From assembly GCF_023101665.1 (NCBI RefSeq), contig NZ_CP082161.1:7732501-7796500 (forward strand): a DNA stretch of 64,000 bases. Direction: 5' to 3'. Each line of letters begins with the position of its first letter. The first letter of the stretch is position 1. A program made the position numbers and the translations under genes. The stretch is from Bradyrhizobium sp. 195. Its GTDB lineage: Bacteria; Pseudomonadota; Alphaproteobacteria; Rhizobiales; Xanthobacteraceae. Below are positions 54,297 through 63,245 of this stretch, piece after piece. The notes below the pieces were generated by a model, which was not told the origin of the DNA, made no database searches, and saw only the letters and a program-made list of their open reading frames with translations.

Positions 54297-54980
54297 TCAG
54301 GCGAGTTGGTCGATCCACGCCGCGAGCGTATCAAGCACCTCGGTGAGCGCCTCGTCATTGGTGCGGCCCGACTTCTTCAGCACCGCGAAAGAATGATCGC
54401 CACCTTCGATCTCATGCAAGGTCGCCTTCGCCCCGAGCGACGCGATGACGGGCTTGAGATGGCCGAGATCGGCAAGCTCATCGCGCGTGCCCTGCAGGAA
54501 CAGCATGGGGATCGCGATGCCGGCGAGATGCTCGGCGCGCTCGGACGACGGCTTCTTGGCGGCATGCAGGGGAAAGCCGAGGAAAGCGAGCCCCTTCACG
54601 CCTGCCAGCGGCGCCTTCGACTGCGCCTGCGAGGTCATGCGGCCACCGAACGATTTTCCACCCGCAATGAGCTTCACCCCGGGGCAAAGCCGCGCCGCCT
54701 CCTCGACGGCCGCGCGGATAGCGGCGTGCGCAACCGCCGGCTGGTCGGGACGTCCCTTCTTTTCTTCCATGTAGGGAAAATTGAAACGGAACGTCGCAAT
54801 CCCGCGCTCCGCGAGGCCCACTGCGACCTTGTCCATGAACGAATGGCGCATGTCGGCGCCCGCGCCGTGCGCCAGCACGTAGCAGGCGCGTGCGTTGTCA
54901 GGCTGCGTCAGGATCGCGGAGACGGTGCCGATACGCGCGATGTCGAGCTTGAGCTCTTTTGTTTTGCCAGCCACAATCAA
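54297..54980 (-). CDS. Alpha/beta hydrolase of the KANL3/Tex30-like group
   Basis: About 227 residues; the start is not certain (TTG at 54980, or the GTG two codons later). It has the family pattern YVLAHGAGADMRHSFM, then the nucleophile GGKSFGGRMTSQ (Ser near residue 110) and GGDHSFAV with the catalytic His. Such hydrolases are small cytoplasmic enzymes of unknown substrate. Convergent with the reductase gene, 3 bp apart. Confidence 0.75.
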   Translation of the reverse strand: MIVAGKTKELKLDIARIGTVSAILTQPDNARACYVLAHGAGADMRHSFMDKVAVGLAERGIATFRFNFPYMEEKKGRPDQPAVAHAAIRAAVEEAARLCPGVKLIAGGKSFGGRMTSQAQSKAPLAGVKGLAFLGFPLHAAKKPSSERAEHLAGIAIPMLFLQGTRDELADLGHLKPVIASLGAKATLHEIEGGDHSFAVLKKSGRTNDEALTEVLDTLAAWIDQLA

Positions 54981-55098
54981 CCATCCCGACAGAAGCTGTT
55001 ACGGCCGCCTTGGTAGCGTCACCGGCGCAGCCTGAAAACACAATAATTGCCGCAGCTAGCTGGCCTACCAAGCCTAGGCCGTATCAACCGAGGTGATC

Positions 55099-56244
55099 AT
55101 GTCCTACCGCTCCTCCTGGATGACCGAAGAGCTCGATGTCTTCCGCGACCAGTTCCGGAAATATCTTGCCAAGGATCTGGCGCCGCATGCCGAGAAATGG
55201 CGCGAGCAGAAGATGGTTGACCGCTTCGCCTGGCGCGGGCTCGGCGAGATGGGCGCGCTGCTGGCGAGCGTGCCGGAGGAATATGGCGGCCTGGGCGCCA
55301 CCTTCGCCTATGACGCCGCCGTGCTGGACGACCTCGAAAGCACGGTGCCGGAGCTGACCACCGGCGTCTCCGTGCACAGCGCCATCGTGGCGCATTACAT
55401 CCTCAATTACGGCTCGGAGGAGCAGAAGAAGCGCTGGCTGCCGAAGATGGCCTCAGGCGAGATGGTCGGCGCCATCGCCATGACCGAGCCCGGCACCGGC
55501 TCGGATTTGCAAGCCGTGAAGACCACGGCGAAGAAGCAGGGCAATTCCTACGTCATCAACGGCCAGAAGACGTTCATCACCAACGGCCAGGCCGCCGATC
55601 TCGTTATCGTGGTCGCGCGCACCGGCGATGCCGGCGCCAAAGGCATCTCGCTGATCGTGGTCGAGACTGCAGGCGCGGACGGCTACAAGCGCGGGCGCAA
55701 CCTCGACAAGATCGGCCTGCACGCTTCCGACACGTCAGAGCTGTTCTTCGACAATGTCACGGTGCCGCCCGAAAACCTGCTCGGCAAGGAGGAGGGCCAG
55801 GGTTTTGTCCAGCTGATGCAGCAATTGCCGCAGGAGCGCCTCGCGCTCGCGGTCGGCGCCGTCGCCGCGATGGAGCGCGCGGTCAAGCTGACCGTCGACT
55901 ACACCAAGGAGCGGAAGGCCTTCGGCAAGCCGCTGATGGATTTCCAGAACACCGCCTTCGCGCTCGCCGAGCGTAAGACCGAGGCGATGATCGCGCGCGT
56001 CTTCGTCGACTGGTGCATCGAGCAACTGGTCGCGGGGGATCTCGACACCGTCACGGCCTCGATGGCGAAATATTGGTGCTCGGACAAGCAGGTCCAGACC
56101 GCCGACGAATGCCTCCAGCTGTTCGGCGGCTATGGCTACATGCAGGAATACCCGATCTCGCGCATCTTCATCGATTCCCGCATCCAGAAGATCTATGGCG
56201 GCACCAACGAGATCATGAAGCTGTTGATCGCGAGGTCGCTGTGA
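55099..56244 (+). CDS. Acyl-CoA dehydrogenase
   Basis: 381 residues from the ATG at 55099; a GTG two codons earlier is possible. The FAD and substrate motifs VGAIAMTEPGTGSDLQAVKTT and QERLALAVGAVAAMERAV are present, and the catalytic Glu lies in YGGTNEIMK. It oxidises an acyl-CoA to the 2-enoyl-CoA and passes electrons to ETF. Substrate length is not determined. Confidence 0.9.
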   Translation: MSYRSSWMTEELDVFRDQFRKYLAKDLAPHAEKWREQKMVDRFAWRGLGEMGALLASVPEEYGGLGATFAYDAAVLDDLESTVPELTTGVSVHSAIVAHYILNYGSEEQKKRWLPKMASGEMVGAIAMTEPGTGSDLQAVKTTAKKQGNSYVINGQKTFITNGQAADLVIVVARTGDAGAKGISLIVVETAGADGYKRGRNLDKIGLHASDTSELFFDNVTVPPENLLGKEEGQGFVQLMQQLPQERLALAVGAVAAMERAVKLTVDYTKERKAFGKPLMDFQNTAFALAERKTEAMIARVFVDWCIEQLVAGDLDTVTASMAKYWCSDKQVQTADECLQLFGGYGYMQEYPISRIFIDSRIQKIYGGTNEIMKLLIARSL

Positions 56245-56262
56245 TCCGGTTGCCGTGAGCGG

Positions 56263-57147
56263 CTACTTCATCCGCTTGTCGGCAGCGATGAAGTCGATGA
56301 AGGTCCTCACCTTCGCGGAGAGATATTTGCGGCTCGGATAGACCGCGAACAGCTTTCCTTCGAAGATGACCTGCTCCGGCATGACGTGATCGAGACGCCC
56401 CCCGCTGATGTCCGCGGCGACCAGCCATTTCGGCAGGAAGGCGAGGCCCATACCTTCGAGCGCCGCCATGTGCAGCAGCGTCTCGTTGGCGCTGCGCAGC
56501 ACCGGATCGAGCTTGATGGTCTCGGGCCCGTTCTCGCCCTCGAAGGAAAAGCTCTCGCCGGGATAAAGCGCGTAATGCAATAGCGCGTGGCCGGCGATAT
56601 CGGCGAGCCTGGCCGGGCGCCCTGCGCGTTTGAGGTAGGCCGGCGCGGCGACCATGTAGAACGGAACGTTGGTGATCGGGCGCGCGATCAGCGCCTCGTC
56701 GGGCGCGGCGGTCGCGCGCAGGGCCAGGTCGAATCCCTCCTCCACGAGGTTGACCAGCCGCCCGCTGAGATCGATGTCGAGCCGCACATCCGGGTATCGC
56801 GCCTGGTAGTCCGCCAATACGCCCGCGAAGATCGTGTTCGCCATCCACACCGGCGCGGTCAGCCGCAGCGTGCCGCGCGGAACGACCGTCGCATGGCTGA
56901 CGGCGGCCTCGACCTCGTCGAGCGAATCCAGCATTTGCCGCGCCTGCTCGAAATAGAGCGTGCCGCTCTCGCTCAGGCTGACGCGCCGGCTGGTCCGGTT
57001 AAGCAGCCGCGTGCCCAGCCGCTTCTCGAGCTGCATCACGTGCTTGCTCGCCATGGCGGGCGAGATGCGCAGGCGCTGCGCCGCGGTCGCAAAGCTCTTC
57101 AGCTCGGCGACCAGGCAAAACACCCTCATGCTGACCAGGGAATCCAT
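56263..57147 (-). CDS. LysR-family regulator
   Basis: 294 residues from the ATG at 57147. Helix-turn-helix at residues 14-45 (AELKSFATAAQRLRISPAMASKHV), then a LysR substrate domain (VRLDIDLSGRLVNLVEEGFD). It belongs to the broad CrgA-like group. It is divergent from the DoxX gene and probably controls it; a 15-bp dyad TAGG-N7-CCTA lies 16 bp before its start (57163-57177). Confidence 0.85.
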   Translation of the reverse strand: MDSLVSMRVFCLVAELKSFATAAQRLRISPAMASKHVMQLEKRLGTRLLNRTSRRVSLSESGTLYFEQARQMLDSLDEVEAAVSHATVVPRGTLRLTAPVWMANTIFAGVLADYQARYPDVRLDIDLSGRLVNLVEEGFDLALRATAAPDEALIARPITNVPFYMVAAPAYLKRAGRPARLADIAGHALLHYALYPGESFSFEGENGPETIKLDPVLRSANETLLHMAALEGMGLAFLPKWLVAADISGGRLDHVMPEQVIFEGKLFAVYPSRKYLSAKVRTFIDFIAADKRMK

Positions 57148-57249
57148 GAGATCATCAACACCTAGGAAATGAACCTATCCCAAAACATATAATGATCAAA
57201 AATGGAGAAACCATCAAATGGTGGCAACCTCACCTCCTGGAGAACCACC
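57148..57249. promoter_or_regulatory. Divergent promoter region with TAGG-N7-CCTA dyad
   Basis: The dyad TAGGAAATGAACCTA at 57163-57177 sits close to the LysR start, in the position of an autoregulatory LysR site. AT-rich stretches (CATATAATG near 57186) may be a -10 box toward the DoxX gene. Confidence 0.45.
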
Positions 57250-57678
57250 ATGTCTGCCACCACCCTCGAGACCCCCACCCCCGGCCGCGCCCTTCGCATC
57301 GGCCTCTGGGCCGCCCAGATCGTCCTCGCCGCCGTCTTCATCTCGGCCGGGTTCGTCAAGCTGACGACGCCAATTCCCAAGCTGGCCGCGATGATGCCAT
57401 TTGCAGGCGAGTATTCCGAAACGTTCGTCCGTTCCGTCGCCCTGGTCGATCTCGCCGGTGGCATCGGCATTCTTCTGCCTGCCCTGACCCGGATCCTGCC
57501 GCGACTCACGGTGTTGGCCGCGCTGGGCTGCTCCGTGCTGCAGGTGTTCGCATTCGTCTTCCATCTCTCGCGCGGCGAAGCCGCAACGACACCGCTCAAC
57601 CTCGTCCTGCTCGCGCTCAGCCTGTTCGTGCTGTGGGGACGCAACGGCAAGGCGCCGATCACTCCGCGCCAGTTCTGA
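57250..57678 (+). CDS. DoxX-family membrane protein
   Basis: 142 residues from the ATG at 57250. Four membrane helices (IGLWAAQIVLAAVFISAGFV, ALVDLAGGIGILLPAL, LTVLAALGCSVLQVFAFVF, LNLVLLALSLFVLWG). The DoxX family is linked to thiosulfate:quinone and other thiol redox couples. It precedes the DsrE-like gene by 19 bp and a TlpA-like thioredoxin, forming a redox cassette facing the LysR gene. Confidence 0.8.
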   Translation: MSATTLETPTPGRALRIGLWAAQIVLAAVFISAGFVKLTTPIPKLAAMMPFAGEYSETFVRSVALVDLAGGIGILLPALTRILPRLTVLAALGCSVLQVFAFVFHLSRGEAATTPLNLVLLALSLFVLWGRNGKAPITPRQF

Positions 57679-57697
57679 CCGACGGGAACGCCGCACA

Positions 57698-58159
57698 ATG
57701 ATCTCTGCCAATGGATGGTCCCGCAGGGGACTGCTCGCCGGCACCGCGATCCTCACGGCCGGCGGGACCGCCGCGGCCAAGGAGGATCGCCTTGCCGACG
57801 GCGTCGTGATCCTGATCGACAGCAACGAGCCCTATGTCATGGGGCACGCGATCAGCTACTCGGCCAACCTCTCCAAGCATTTTGCCGACAGGGGCGCGAA
57901 ATTGCTGATCGAGGTCGTCGCCAACGGCAAGGGCATCGACGTCTTCCGCGCGGACAAGTCGCCGCTGGTCGAGCCGCTGGCGACGCTGCGGAAGTCGCTG
58001 CCCAACCTGACCTACAGCATGTGCGCCTCGTCCAAGGCGATCGCGGAAGCCAAGGAGCAGGTCTCAATTCCGCTGATATCGGGCGCGAGCCTCGTGCCGT
58101 TCGGTATCGGGCGCGTCGTCGATCTGCAACTCAAAGGCTGGGCCTATATTCATGCGTGA
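57698..58159 (+). CDS. Tat-exported DsrE/DsrF-like protein
   Basis: 153 residues from the ATG at 57698. A twin-arginine leader (SRRGLLAGTAILTAGGTAA) marks Tat export. The mature part has the DsrE-like fold (GVVILIDSNEPYVMGHAISYSANL, LLIEVVANGKGIDVF, MCASSKAIAEAK) and ends GRVVDLQLKGWAYIH. The Cys in YSMCAS could be the sulfur-carrying residue. It overlaps the next gene by 8 bp. Probably a periplasmic sulfur carrier or sensor. Confidence 0.75.
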   Translation: MISANGWSRRGLLAGTAILTAGGTAAAKEDRLADGVVILIDSNEPYVMGHAISYSANLSKHFADRGAKLLIEVVANGKGIDVFRADKSPLVEPLATLRKSLPNLTYSMCASSKAIAEAKEQVSIPLISGASLVPFGIGRVVDLQLKGWAYIHA

Positions 58160-58748
58160 GGCGACGCTCAAAGCCGGTCCGGCGCTGTCGCGGCGATCGA
58201 TCCTGATGGCCGCGCCGGCGCTTCTTGCTTCCGTGCAGGCAGGCCACGCGCAGGAAAGCTGGCCGCCGGTGTTCGAGGCCGGCCGCAGCCAGTTCACACT
58301 GGTGCGGCCGCGCGCGCCGATGCCGCAGCTCAGGCTTCAGGACCTGCACGGTCGCGATGCCGTCGTCACCGCGAAGGCGGGCCGCGTCACATTGGTGAAC
58401 TTCTGGGCGACCTGGTGCGCGGCCTGCAAACTCGATCTGCCCATGCTGGCGAGCCTTGCGGGATCGCGGCCCGACCGGCTCGATATTGTCGCGATCTGCA
58501 CCGACACCAAAGACCTGCGCAAGATCCGCACATTTCTCGGCGGCCTCGCGGTGCAGAATCTCGCTTGTTATGTCGATGCCTACGGCGTAGCGGCCGAAGC
58601 GTCCAAAGCGACGTTCTCCATCCTCGGCATGCCCATCACCTATCTCATCGGCACCAGCGGTCGCGTCGAAGGCTACATCACCGGTGCGCCCGACTGGCTT
58701 TCACCGGCCGGCGCGCGGCTGCTGCAATTCTATCGCGAGCAGGGTTAG
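58152..58748 (+). CDS. Tat-exported TlpA-like thioredoxin
   Basis: 198 residues from the ATG at 58152. A twin-arginine leader (SRRSILMAAPALLASVQAG) is followed by a thioredoxin-like domain with the CxxC motif in NFWATWCAACKLDLPML (residues 90-106) and the cis-Pro segment GMPITYLIG. It should reduce or shuffle disulfides, or handle sulfur, in the periplasm. Coupled to the DsrE-like gene by an 8-bp overlap. Confidence 0.85.
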   Translation: MREATLKAGPALSRRSILMAAPALLASVQAGHAQESWPPVFEAGRSQFTLVRPRAPMPQLRLQDLHGRDAVVTAKAGRVTLVNFWATWCAACKLDLPMLASLAGSRPDRLDIVAICTDTKDLRKIRTFLGGLAVQNLACYVDAYGVAAEASKATFSILGMPITYLIGTSGRVEGYITGAPDWLSPAGARLLQFYREQG

Positions 58749-58754
58749 CGCCGC

Positions 58755-59897
58755 TCAATTCGGATGCCACCAGCGGCCGCCGATGACGACGCCTTCGGAC
58801 ACGATCTTGCGGTCGCCGATCAGATGCTCGCCGACCACGTCCTCATAATCGAACTGGCCTTGCCTGATCGTAACAAGCGTGGCGTCGCCGACGCTGCCGG
58901 GCTTGAGGCTACCGAGCTCGGGGCGCCGCAGCGCCATCGCGGCATTGACCGTCGAGCCCGCGATCACATCGGACAGCTCCATGCCCATGCACAGGAATTT
59001 CGACATGGTCGTCACCTGGTCAAACGCGGGGCCGTCAATGCAGAGCTGGTGGATATCCGAGGAAATCGTATCCGGATAGAAGCCATTGGCGAGCATCGCG
59101 CGCGCGGTCTTGAAGGCGAACGAGCCCTTGCCGTGGCCGATGTCGAACAGCACGCCGCGCTCGCGCGCATCTAGCACGGCCTTCTTCACCGTGCCCTGCG
59201 CGGTCGCCGGCGTGTTGGGGAAGGGACGGAACGCATGGGTGAGCACGTCACCGGGACGCAGACGCGCCAGCACTTCCTCATAGCTCGGCGGCGGATGGTC
59301 GATATGCGCCATCAGGGGCATGCCGACCTCGTCGGCGACCTCGAGCGCGATGTCGAGCGGCACCGTTCCCGACGTACCCGAGGAGTGCAAACCGACGCGC
59401 ACCTTGATGCCGACGATGAGATCACGGTTGGCATCGGCCACCTTGGCGGCCTCGATCGGATTCATTAGCCGCAGCTCCTCGCTCTCGCCGACCATGATCC
59501 GGTGCGAGAAGCCGAAAATGCCGGCATGCGAGACGTGCAGATAAGCGAGGATGCGGACCTGGCTCGGTTCGATCACATGCTTGCGGAAGCCCGCGAAATT
59601 GCCGGGCCCGGCGCTGCCGGTATCCACCGCCGTGGTGACGCCGGAGAGACGGCAAAATTCCTCGGCATCGATGCCGAGTGACGTGCCGCCCCAATAGACA
59701 TGGGTGTGCAGATCGATCAGTCCCGGCGTCACGACGTATTTCGAGACATCGCGCACATCCGTGCCGGGATCGGCCTTGAGCCCGGTACCGATGGCGGCGA
59801 CCTTGCCACCGGCGAAGGCGACATCGGTCACGGCATCGAGCTTCTGCGAGGGGTCAACCACGCGGCCGCCGCGCAGGATCAGATCGAAAGGCATCAT
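58755..59897 (-). CDS. Amidohydrolase/deacetylase-family metalloenzyme
   Basis: 380 residues from the ATG at 59897 (a second Met follows at once). The metal site is PGLIDLHTHVYWGG near residue 65, with later His and Asp in LMAHIDHPPP, LTHAFRPF and SSDIHQL. The pattern is that of the amidohydrolase group annotated as deacetylase or dihydroorotase-like. It removes an acyl group from a nitrogen or opens a ring; the substrate is not known. Cytoplasmic and single in its region. Confidence 0.8.
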   Translation of the reverse strand: MMPFDLILRGGRVVDPSQKLDAVTDVAFAGGKVAAIGTGLKADPGTDVRDVSKYVVTPGLIDLHTHVYWGGTSLGIDAEEFCRLSGVTTAVDTGSAGPGNFAGFRKHVIEPSQVRILAYLHVSHAGIFGFSHRIMVGESEELRLMNPIEAAKVADANRDLIVGIKVRVGLHSSGTSGTVPLDIALEVADEVGMPLMAHIDHPPPSYEEVLARLRPGDVLTHAFRPFPNTPATAQGTVKKAVLDARERGVLFDIGHGKGSFAFKTARAMLANGFYPDTISSDIHQLCIDGPAFDQVTTMSKFLCMGMELSDVIAGSTVNAAMALRRPELGSLKPGSVGDATLVTIRQGQFDYEDVVGEHLIGDRKIVSEGVVIGGRWWHPN

Positions 59898-60016
59898 GGT
59901 CTCCGGAGGTGTGGCGATAAGACTGCCTGCGGCAGTCAGCCTAGAAGGGAGGCCCTGCTTCTAGCAAATCTTGCGCCGAAGAGCTTGTCGCGCAGTGGCG
60001 ACGGCTGATGTCAGAC

Positions 60017-60093
60017 TGGCGATCCCGGGAAGACTCGAACTTCCGACCTACGGTTTAGGAAACCGTCGCTCTATCCGGCTGAGCTACGGGACC
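60017..60093 (-). tRNA. tRNA-Arg (anticodon CCT)
   Basis: On the minus strand from 60093: acceptor GGTCCCG pairs with CGGGATC, the D arm carries AGCTC...GAGC, the anticodon arm is ACGGT-TTCCTAA-ACCGT giving anticodon CCT, and the T arm contains GTTCGAGTC. G and a genome-encoded CCA follow at 60017-60020. It reads AGG codons. No island abuts its 3' end. Confidence 0.95.
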
Positions 60094-60190
60094 GCGGAAC
60101 CCGCTCGTCGACGGGTTGCCTTGAGGCGTTCATATCAAAGCGGCGACGGGACCGGAAGCCCTCCGCGCCCCGATTGCGGGAGTCTACCGG

Positions 60191-61147
60191 CTATGCCCTG
60201 ATATTATTGTCCTTCACCACCTTGCCCCAATAGGCGACCTGCTTGTCGAAGAAGGTCTTGAAGGCGGCACCGTCCTGGAGCAGCAGCGTCATGTGCTGCG
60301 TCTCCTTCAGCTGGGTGGCGGTCGCAGGTTCGCTCAGGATCTCCTTGGACGCTGCCGCGAAGGCTGCGACGATGTCCGGCGGCGTGCCTGCGGGGGCGAA
60401 GATGCCCCACCAGGCCAGCGTCTCGAAATCGGGAAAGCCCGCCTCGATCGCGGTCTGAGTATCAGGCAGGGCCGGCAGCCGCTCGCGGCCGAGCTGCAGG
60501 ATTGGACGCAGCATGTTGGTGCCGAGCTGGGCGGCGACCAGCGCCGCCGATCCCGCGATGAGATCGACATGGCCACCGAGCACGTCGTTCATCGCCGGCC
60601 CGCCGCCGCGATAGGGCACGTGCATGATCTCGACGCCGGCCTTGCTGCCGAGCACGGTCATGGCGAGATGGCCGAGCGTGCCGATGCCGACGGAGGCATA
60701 TTTCACCGCACCGGGCTTCGCCTTGCAGGCCGCCACGACGTCGGCAAAGCTCCTATAGGGACGGTCGGCACCGGCCGCGATCACGTAAGGCGCGGTGCCG
60801 ATCAGCAGCACCGGCATCAGCTCGCGCTCGACATCCACCGGCGGCTTGTCGAGGATGGACGGAATCACGGCGTGGGAATCGAAGGTGACCAGGAAGGTCG
60901 AGCCGTCCGCCGGGCTCTTGGCGACTTGCGCCGCACCGAGCGCGCCGGCGGCGCCCGATTTGTTCTCGACCACGACGATGCGGCCAAGCCTGGTTTGCAG
61001 GTTGCTCTGCAGCAGCCGCGCCATTGCATCGGTCGAGCCGCCCGGCGGAAACGGCACCACCAGCGTGATCTTGCCGGCCTGCGCACTTGCCGGTGCCATC
61101 GCGAGGATGGCGGGCGCAGCGAGCAGCGCCCGTCGTGTGATCGTCAT
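60191..61147 (-). CDS. Bug-family (tripartite tricarboxylate) solute-binding protein
   Basis: 318 residues from the ATG at 61147. A signal peptide (TRRALLAAPAILAMAPASAQ) precedes KITLVVPFPPGGSTDAMARLLQ and VVVENKSGAAGALGAAQVAKSPADG, the two hallmark loops of Bug proteins. These bind carboxylates for tripartite transporters, often as orphans. No TctA/TctB partner is beside it. The cupin gene follows 46 bp upstream of its start on the same strand. Confidence 0.9.
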   Translation of the reverse strand: MTITRRALLAAPAILAMAPASAQAGKITLVVPFPPGGSTDAMARLLQSNLQTRLGRIVVVENKSGAAGALGAAQVAKSPADGSTFLVTFDSHAVIPSILDKPPVDVERELMPVLLIGTAPYVIAAGADRPYRSFADVVAACKAKPGAVKYASVGIGTLGHLAMTVLGSKAGVEIMHVPYRGGGPAMNDVLGGHVDLIAGSAALVAAQLGTNMLRPILQLGRERLPALPDTQTAIEAGFPDFETLAWWGIFAPAGTPPDIVAAFAAASKEILSEPATATQLKETQHMTLLLQDGAAFKTFFDKQVAYWGKVVKDNNIRA

Positions 61148-61193
61148 GGTCCCCTCCCTTTGGTTCTGCGCCCGGCTTTTGCTCTTTGGCGCT

Positions 61194-61565
61194 TCAAGTC
61201 GTGCCGAAACCGGACCCGGCTTTTCTGTATTCTGGCCGAGGCGGACTGAAGATGTCCAGCACCCGCGCGCCGTCGGGGCCGGCGCGCATGGTGTGCGGCA
61301 CGTTGCCCGGCGTGCGCCAGAAATCGCCCTTCTTCACCGGGATCTCTTCGTCGCCCTGGACGCGGATGGCGGAGCCGTCGAGCAGCACGCCCCATTGCTC
61401 CTCGGGATGATGGTGCAGCGTGCCTCGCGCATGCGGGGCCAGCGTCACCACCGACAGCATCGCCTGCTCGCCGGAGAAGATGCGCGTCGTCACTCCCGCC
61501 GCGAGCTCGCGGAAGAGCCCGTCGCTGGCATCATCGATATTGTGAAATTCGTCCTTCTGGCTCAA
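61194..61565 (-). CDS. Single-domain cupin protein
   Basis: 123 residues from the ATG at 61565. Cupin motifs are LAPHARGTLHHHPEEQWGVLLDGS (metal-binding His cluster and Glu) and PVKKGDFWRTPGNVPHTMRAGPDG. It may bind a metal and a small ligand or act as an isomerase or oxygenase-like enzyme. It lies before the Bug protein gene and may share its transcript. Confidence 0.8.
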   Translation of the reverse strand: MSQKDEFHNIDDASDGLFRELAAGVTTRIFSGEQAMLSVVTLAPHARGTLHHHPEEQWGVLLDGSAIRVQGDEEIPVKKGDFWRTPGNVPHTMRAGPDGARVLDIFSPPRPEYRKAGSGFGTT

Positions 61566-61584
61566 GCCGTTCTCCCTTCTACGC

Positions 61585-62472
61585 TTATTGTGCGGCAGAC
61601 TGGCTCACGACAGTCAGAAGCCGATCTTTGAACTCGCCCTTCAAGGTCACGTACACGCTGGACCAACGCCCAGCCTTGTAGTCGCAGCCGCCTTTCGGAC
61701 AATAGTTTTTATCGTGATGGTCGCCACTAAGAACGCCAAACAGGGTCATTCGATTGTCCCGCATGCGAAACAAGGCGCTACCGGACGCCCCAACTTCAAA
61801 CTCGCAGTTCGTTTCAAATGTCGACCAGTCCCTGACGTTGCGAACCTGACACTCCTGCATCGTCTTGTTGAACTGCCCGAATTTGTCCTTCTTTCCCATG
61901 GCTTCGATATCATAACCGACGACCGCCAGAACACGCTCCAGCTCGGCCAGAATTTCCGTCCGTTCGTAGATCTCGTAAGGCGTCACTTCCGCGGGAAACG
62001 CGAGTTTTGCGACAGCCCAATCGCTGACGACCGCTCTTGGGGCAGCATCCGCGCAGATGCCCATCCATAGCGTCGCCGATAGAGGAATGATCCGCCTCTC
62101 CGTTCCCCGATAGTACTCGAAGATGCACTTCTCGGGTGGCGTATTCGGTTTGCAAAGATCCCGAAAAGCGTGAGCCGCCGTCGTGATCACGTCGCGCGCT
62201 CCGGTGACCTGAGCGCTGCTGGCTCCGCCCGGACATCGCAGGACTCCACTCGCCGCAAAGCGCTCTCGCACCTCACCTGGAGAGAGACCGTTGGCTGTTG
62301 CGTAGGCGTCTTCGGTCATTCGTCGCTCAGTAGGGGCCGACGCGGCCTTGACCACCGGATGAGGCGGCCGCTCCAGCGAACCAATCTCGAAATTTCCAGA
62401 GATCAACAGAAGGAGAAAGCAAGGCAGGACGATCGCGTACTTCCTCGCCACTTGAATTATCTCCAGCGTCAA
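61585..62472 (-). CDS. Trypsin-like serine protease, membrane-anchored or exported
   Basis: 295 residues from the ATG at 62472. A hydrophobic N-terminal helix (YAIVLPCFLLLLISGNFEIG) anchors or exports it. The protease fold shows in VITTAAHAFRD (His in the TAAH motif), VSDWAVAKL (Asp) and EVGASGSALFR (Ser in GxSG). Four or more Cys suggest disulfides. The sequence is less GC-biased than its neighbours, which may mean transfer. Its substrate and role are unknown. Confidence 0.7.
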   Translation of the reverse strand: MTLEIIQVARKYAIVLPCFLLLLISGNFEIGSLERPPHPVVKAASAPTERRMTEDAYATANGLSPGEVRERFAASGVLRCPGGASSAQVTGARDVITTAAHAFRDLCKPNTPPEKCIFEYYRGTERRIIPLSATLWMGICADAAPRAVVSDWAVAKLAFPAEVTPYEIYERTEILAELERVLAVVGYDIEAMGKKDKFGQFNKTMQECQVRNVRDWSTFETNCEFEVGASGSALFRMRDNRMTLFGVLSGDHHDKNYCPKGGCDYKAGRWSSVYVTLKGEFKDRLLTVVSQSAAQ

Positions 62473-62585
62473 AAAGCATGAGACAGTTTGGTCTAAACAA
62501 GGACTATGAAATCAGTTTCGAAGCTGGCAATGGCCGACGGCTTGCGACCGACTCGGCCACCGCTTTGACTTAAGCCGCGATTGAA

Positions 62586-63224
62586 TCAGGATTTGCCATA
62601 CGACCCCTGGTAGCGGCCCTCGCGGATCGCCTTCAATGTCTCCTCCTCGCGCGCGACCTGGGCGCGGACGGCGTCCAGCAGCGCGGCGGCGCCCGCGGCA
62701 GGAAACGACACCACGCCGTCCTCGTCGCCGACGACGATGTCGCCGGGCGAGATGACGCTGCCGCCGATCGTCACAGGCACGTTGATCTCGCCGGGACCAT
62801 TCTTGTAGGGACCGCGATGGATCACGGCGCGGGCATAGCAGGGAAAGTCGTCGGCCGCGAAGGCCGCGACATCGCGGATCGCGCCGTCGATGACATAACC
62901 TTCGGCTTTGCGCCATTGCGCGATGTTCTTCATGATCTCGCCGACCAACGCGCGCGTCTCGTCGCCGCCGCCATCGACCACGATGACGTCGCCGGGACCG
63001 ACCAGTTCGAGCGCGCGGTGGATCGCGAGATTGTCGCCCGGTCGGGTACGCACCGTGAAGGCCGTGCCAACCAGCTTGCCGCCACGGTGATAGGGTTTCA
63101 GGCCGACCGCGCCCGGCAGCCGCGCGAGATTGTCTGAAATGACCGAGGTCGGCGCATTCCGAAAGCCCTCGATGATCTCGGCCGGCGGCTTCGGCACGCT
63201 GTTCGCTGCGATGGTGATCGTCAT
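62586..63224 (-). CDS. RraA-family aldolase/regulator-like protein
   Basis: 212 residues from the ATG at 63224. The family core appears as GPGDVIVVDGGGDETRALVGEIM and YVIDGAIRDVAAFAADDFP (the R-D pair that binds metal and substrate in HMG/CHA aldolases), then GDIVVGDEDGVVSFPA. More likely an aldolase or decarboxylase for a 4-hydroxy-4-methyl-2-oxoglutarate-like acid than an RNase E inhibitor. It is 21 bp after the ligase gene and probably in one operon with it. Confidence 0.8.
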   Translation of the reverse strand: MTITIAANSVPKPPAEIIEGFRNAPTSVISDNLARLPGAVGLKPYHRGGKLVGTAFTVRTRPGDNLAIHRALELVGPGDVIVVDGGGDETRALVGEIMKNIAQWRKAEGYVIDGAIRDVAAFAADDFPCYARAVIHRGPYKNGPGEINVPVTIGGSVISPGDIVVGDEDGVVSFPAAGAAALLDAVRAQVAREEETLKAIREGRYQGSYGKS

Positions 63225-63245
63225 GTCAGTCCTTCCGGGTTTGCC

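Noticed and set aside
60017..60093. The tRNA-Arg(CCT) gene as an island attachment site
   Set aside because: No duplicate of its 3' end and no integrase are visible nearby, and both flanks hold ordinary genes.
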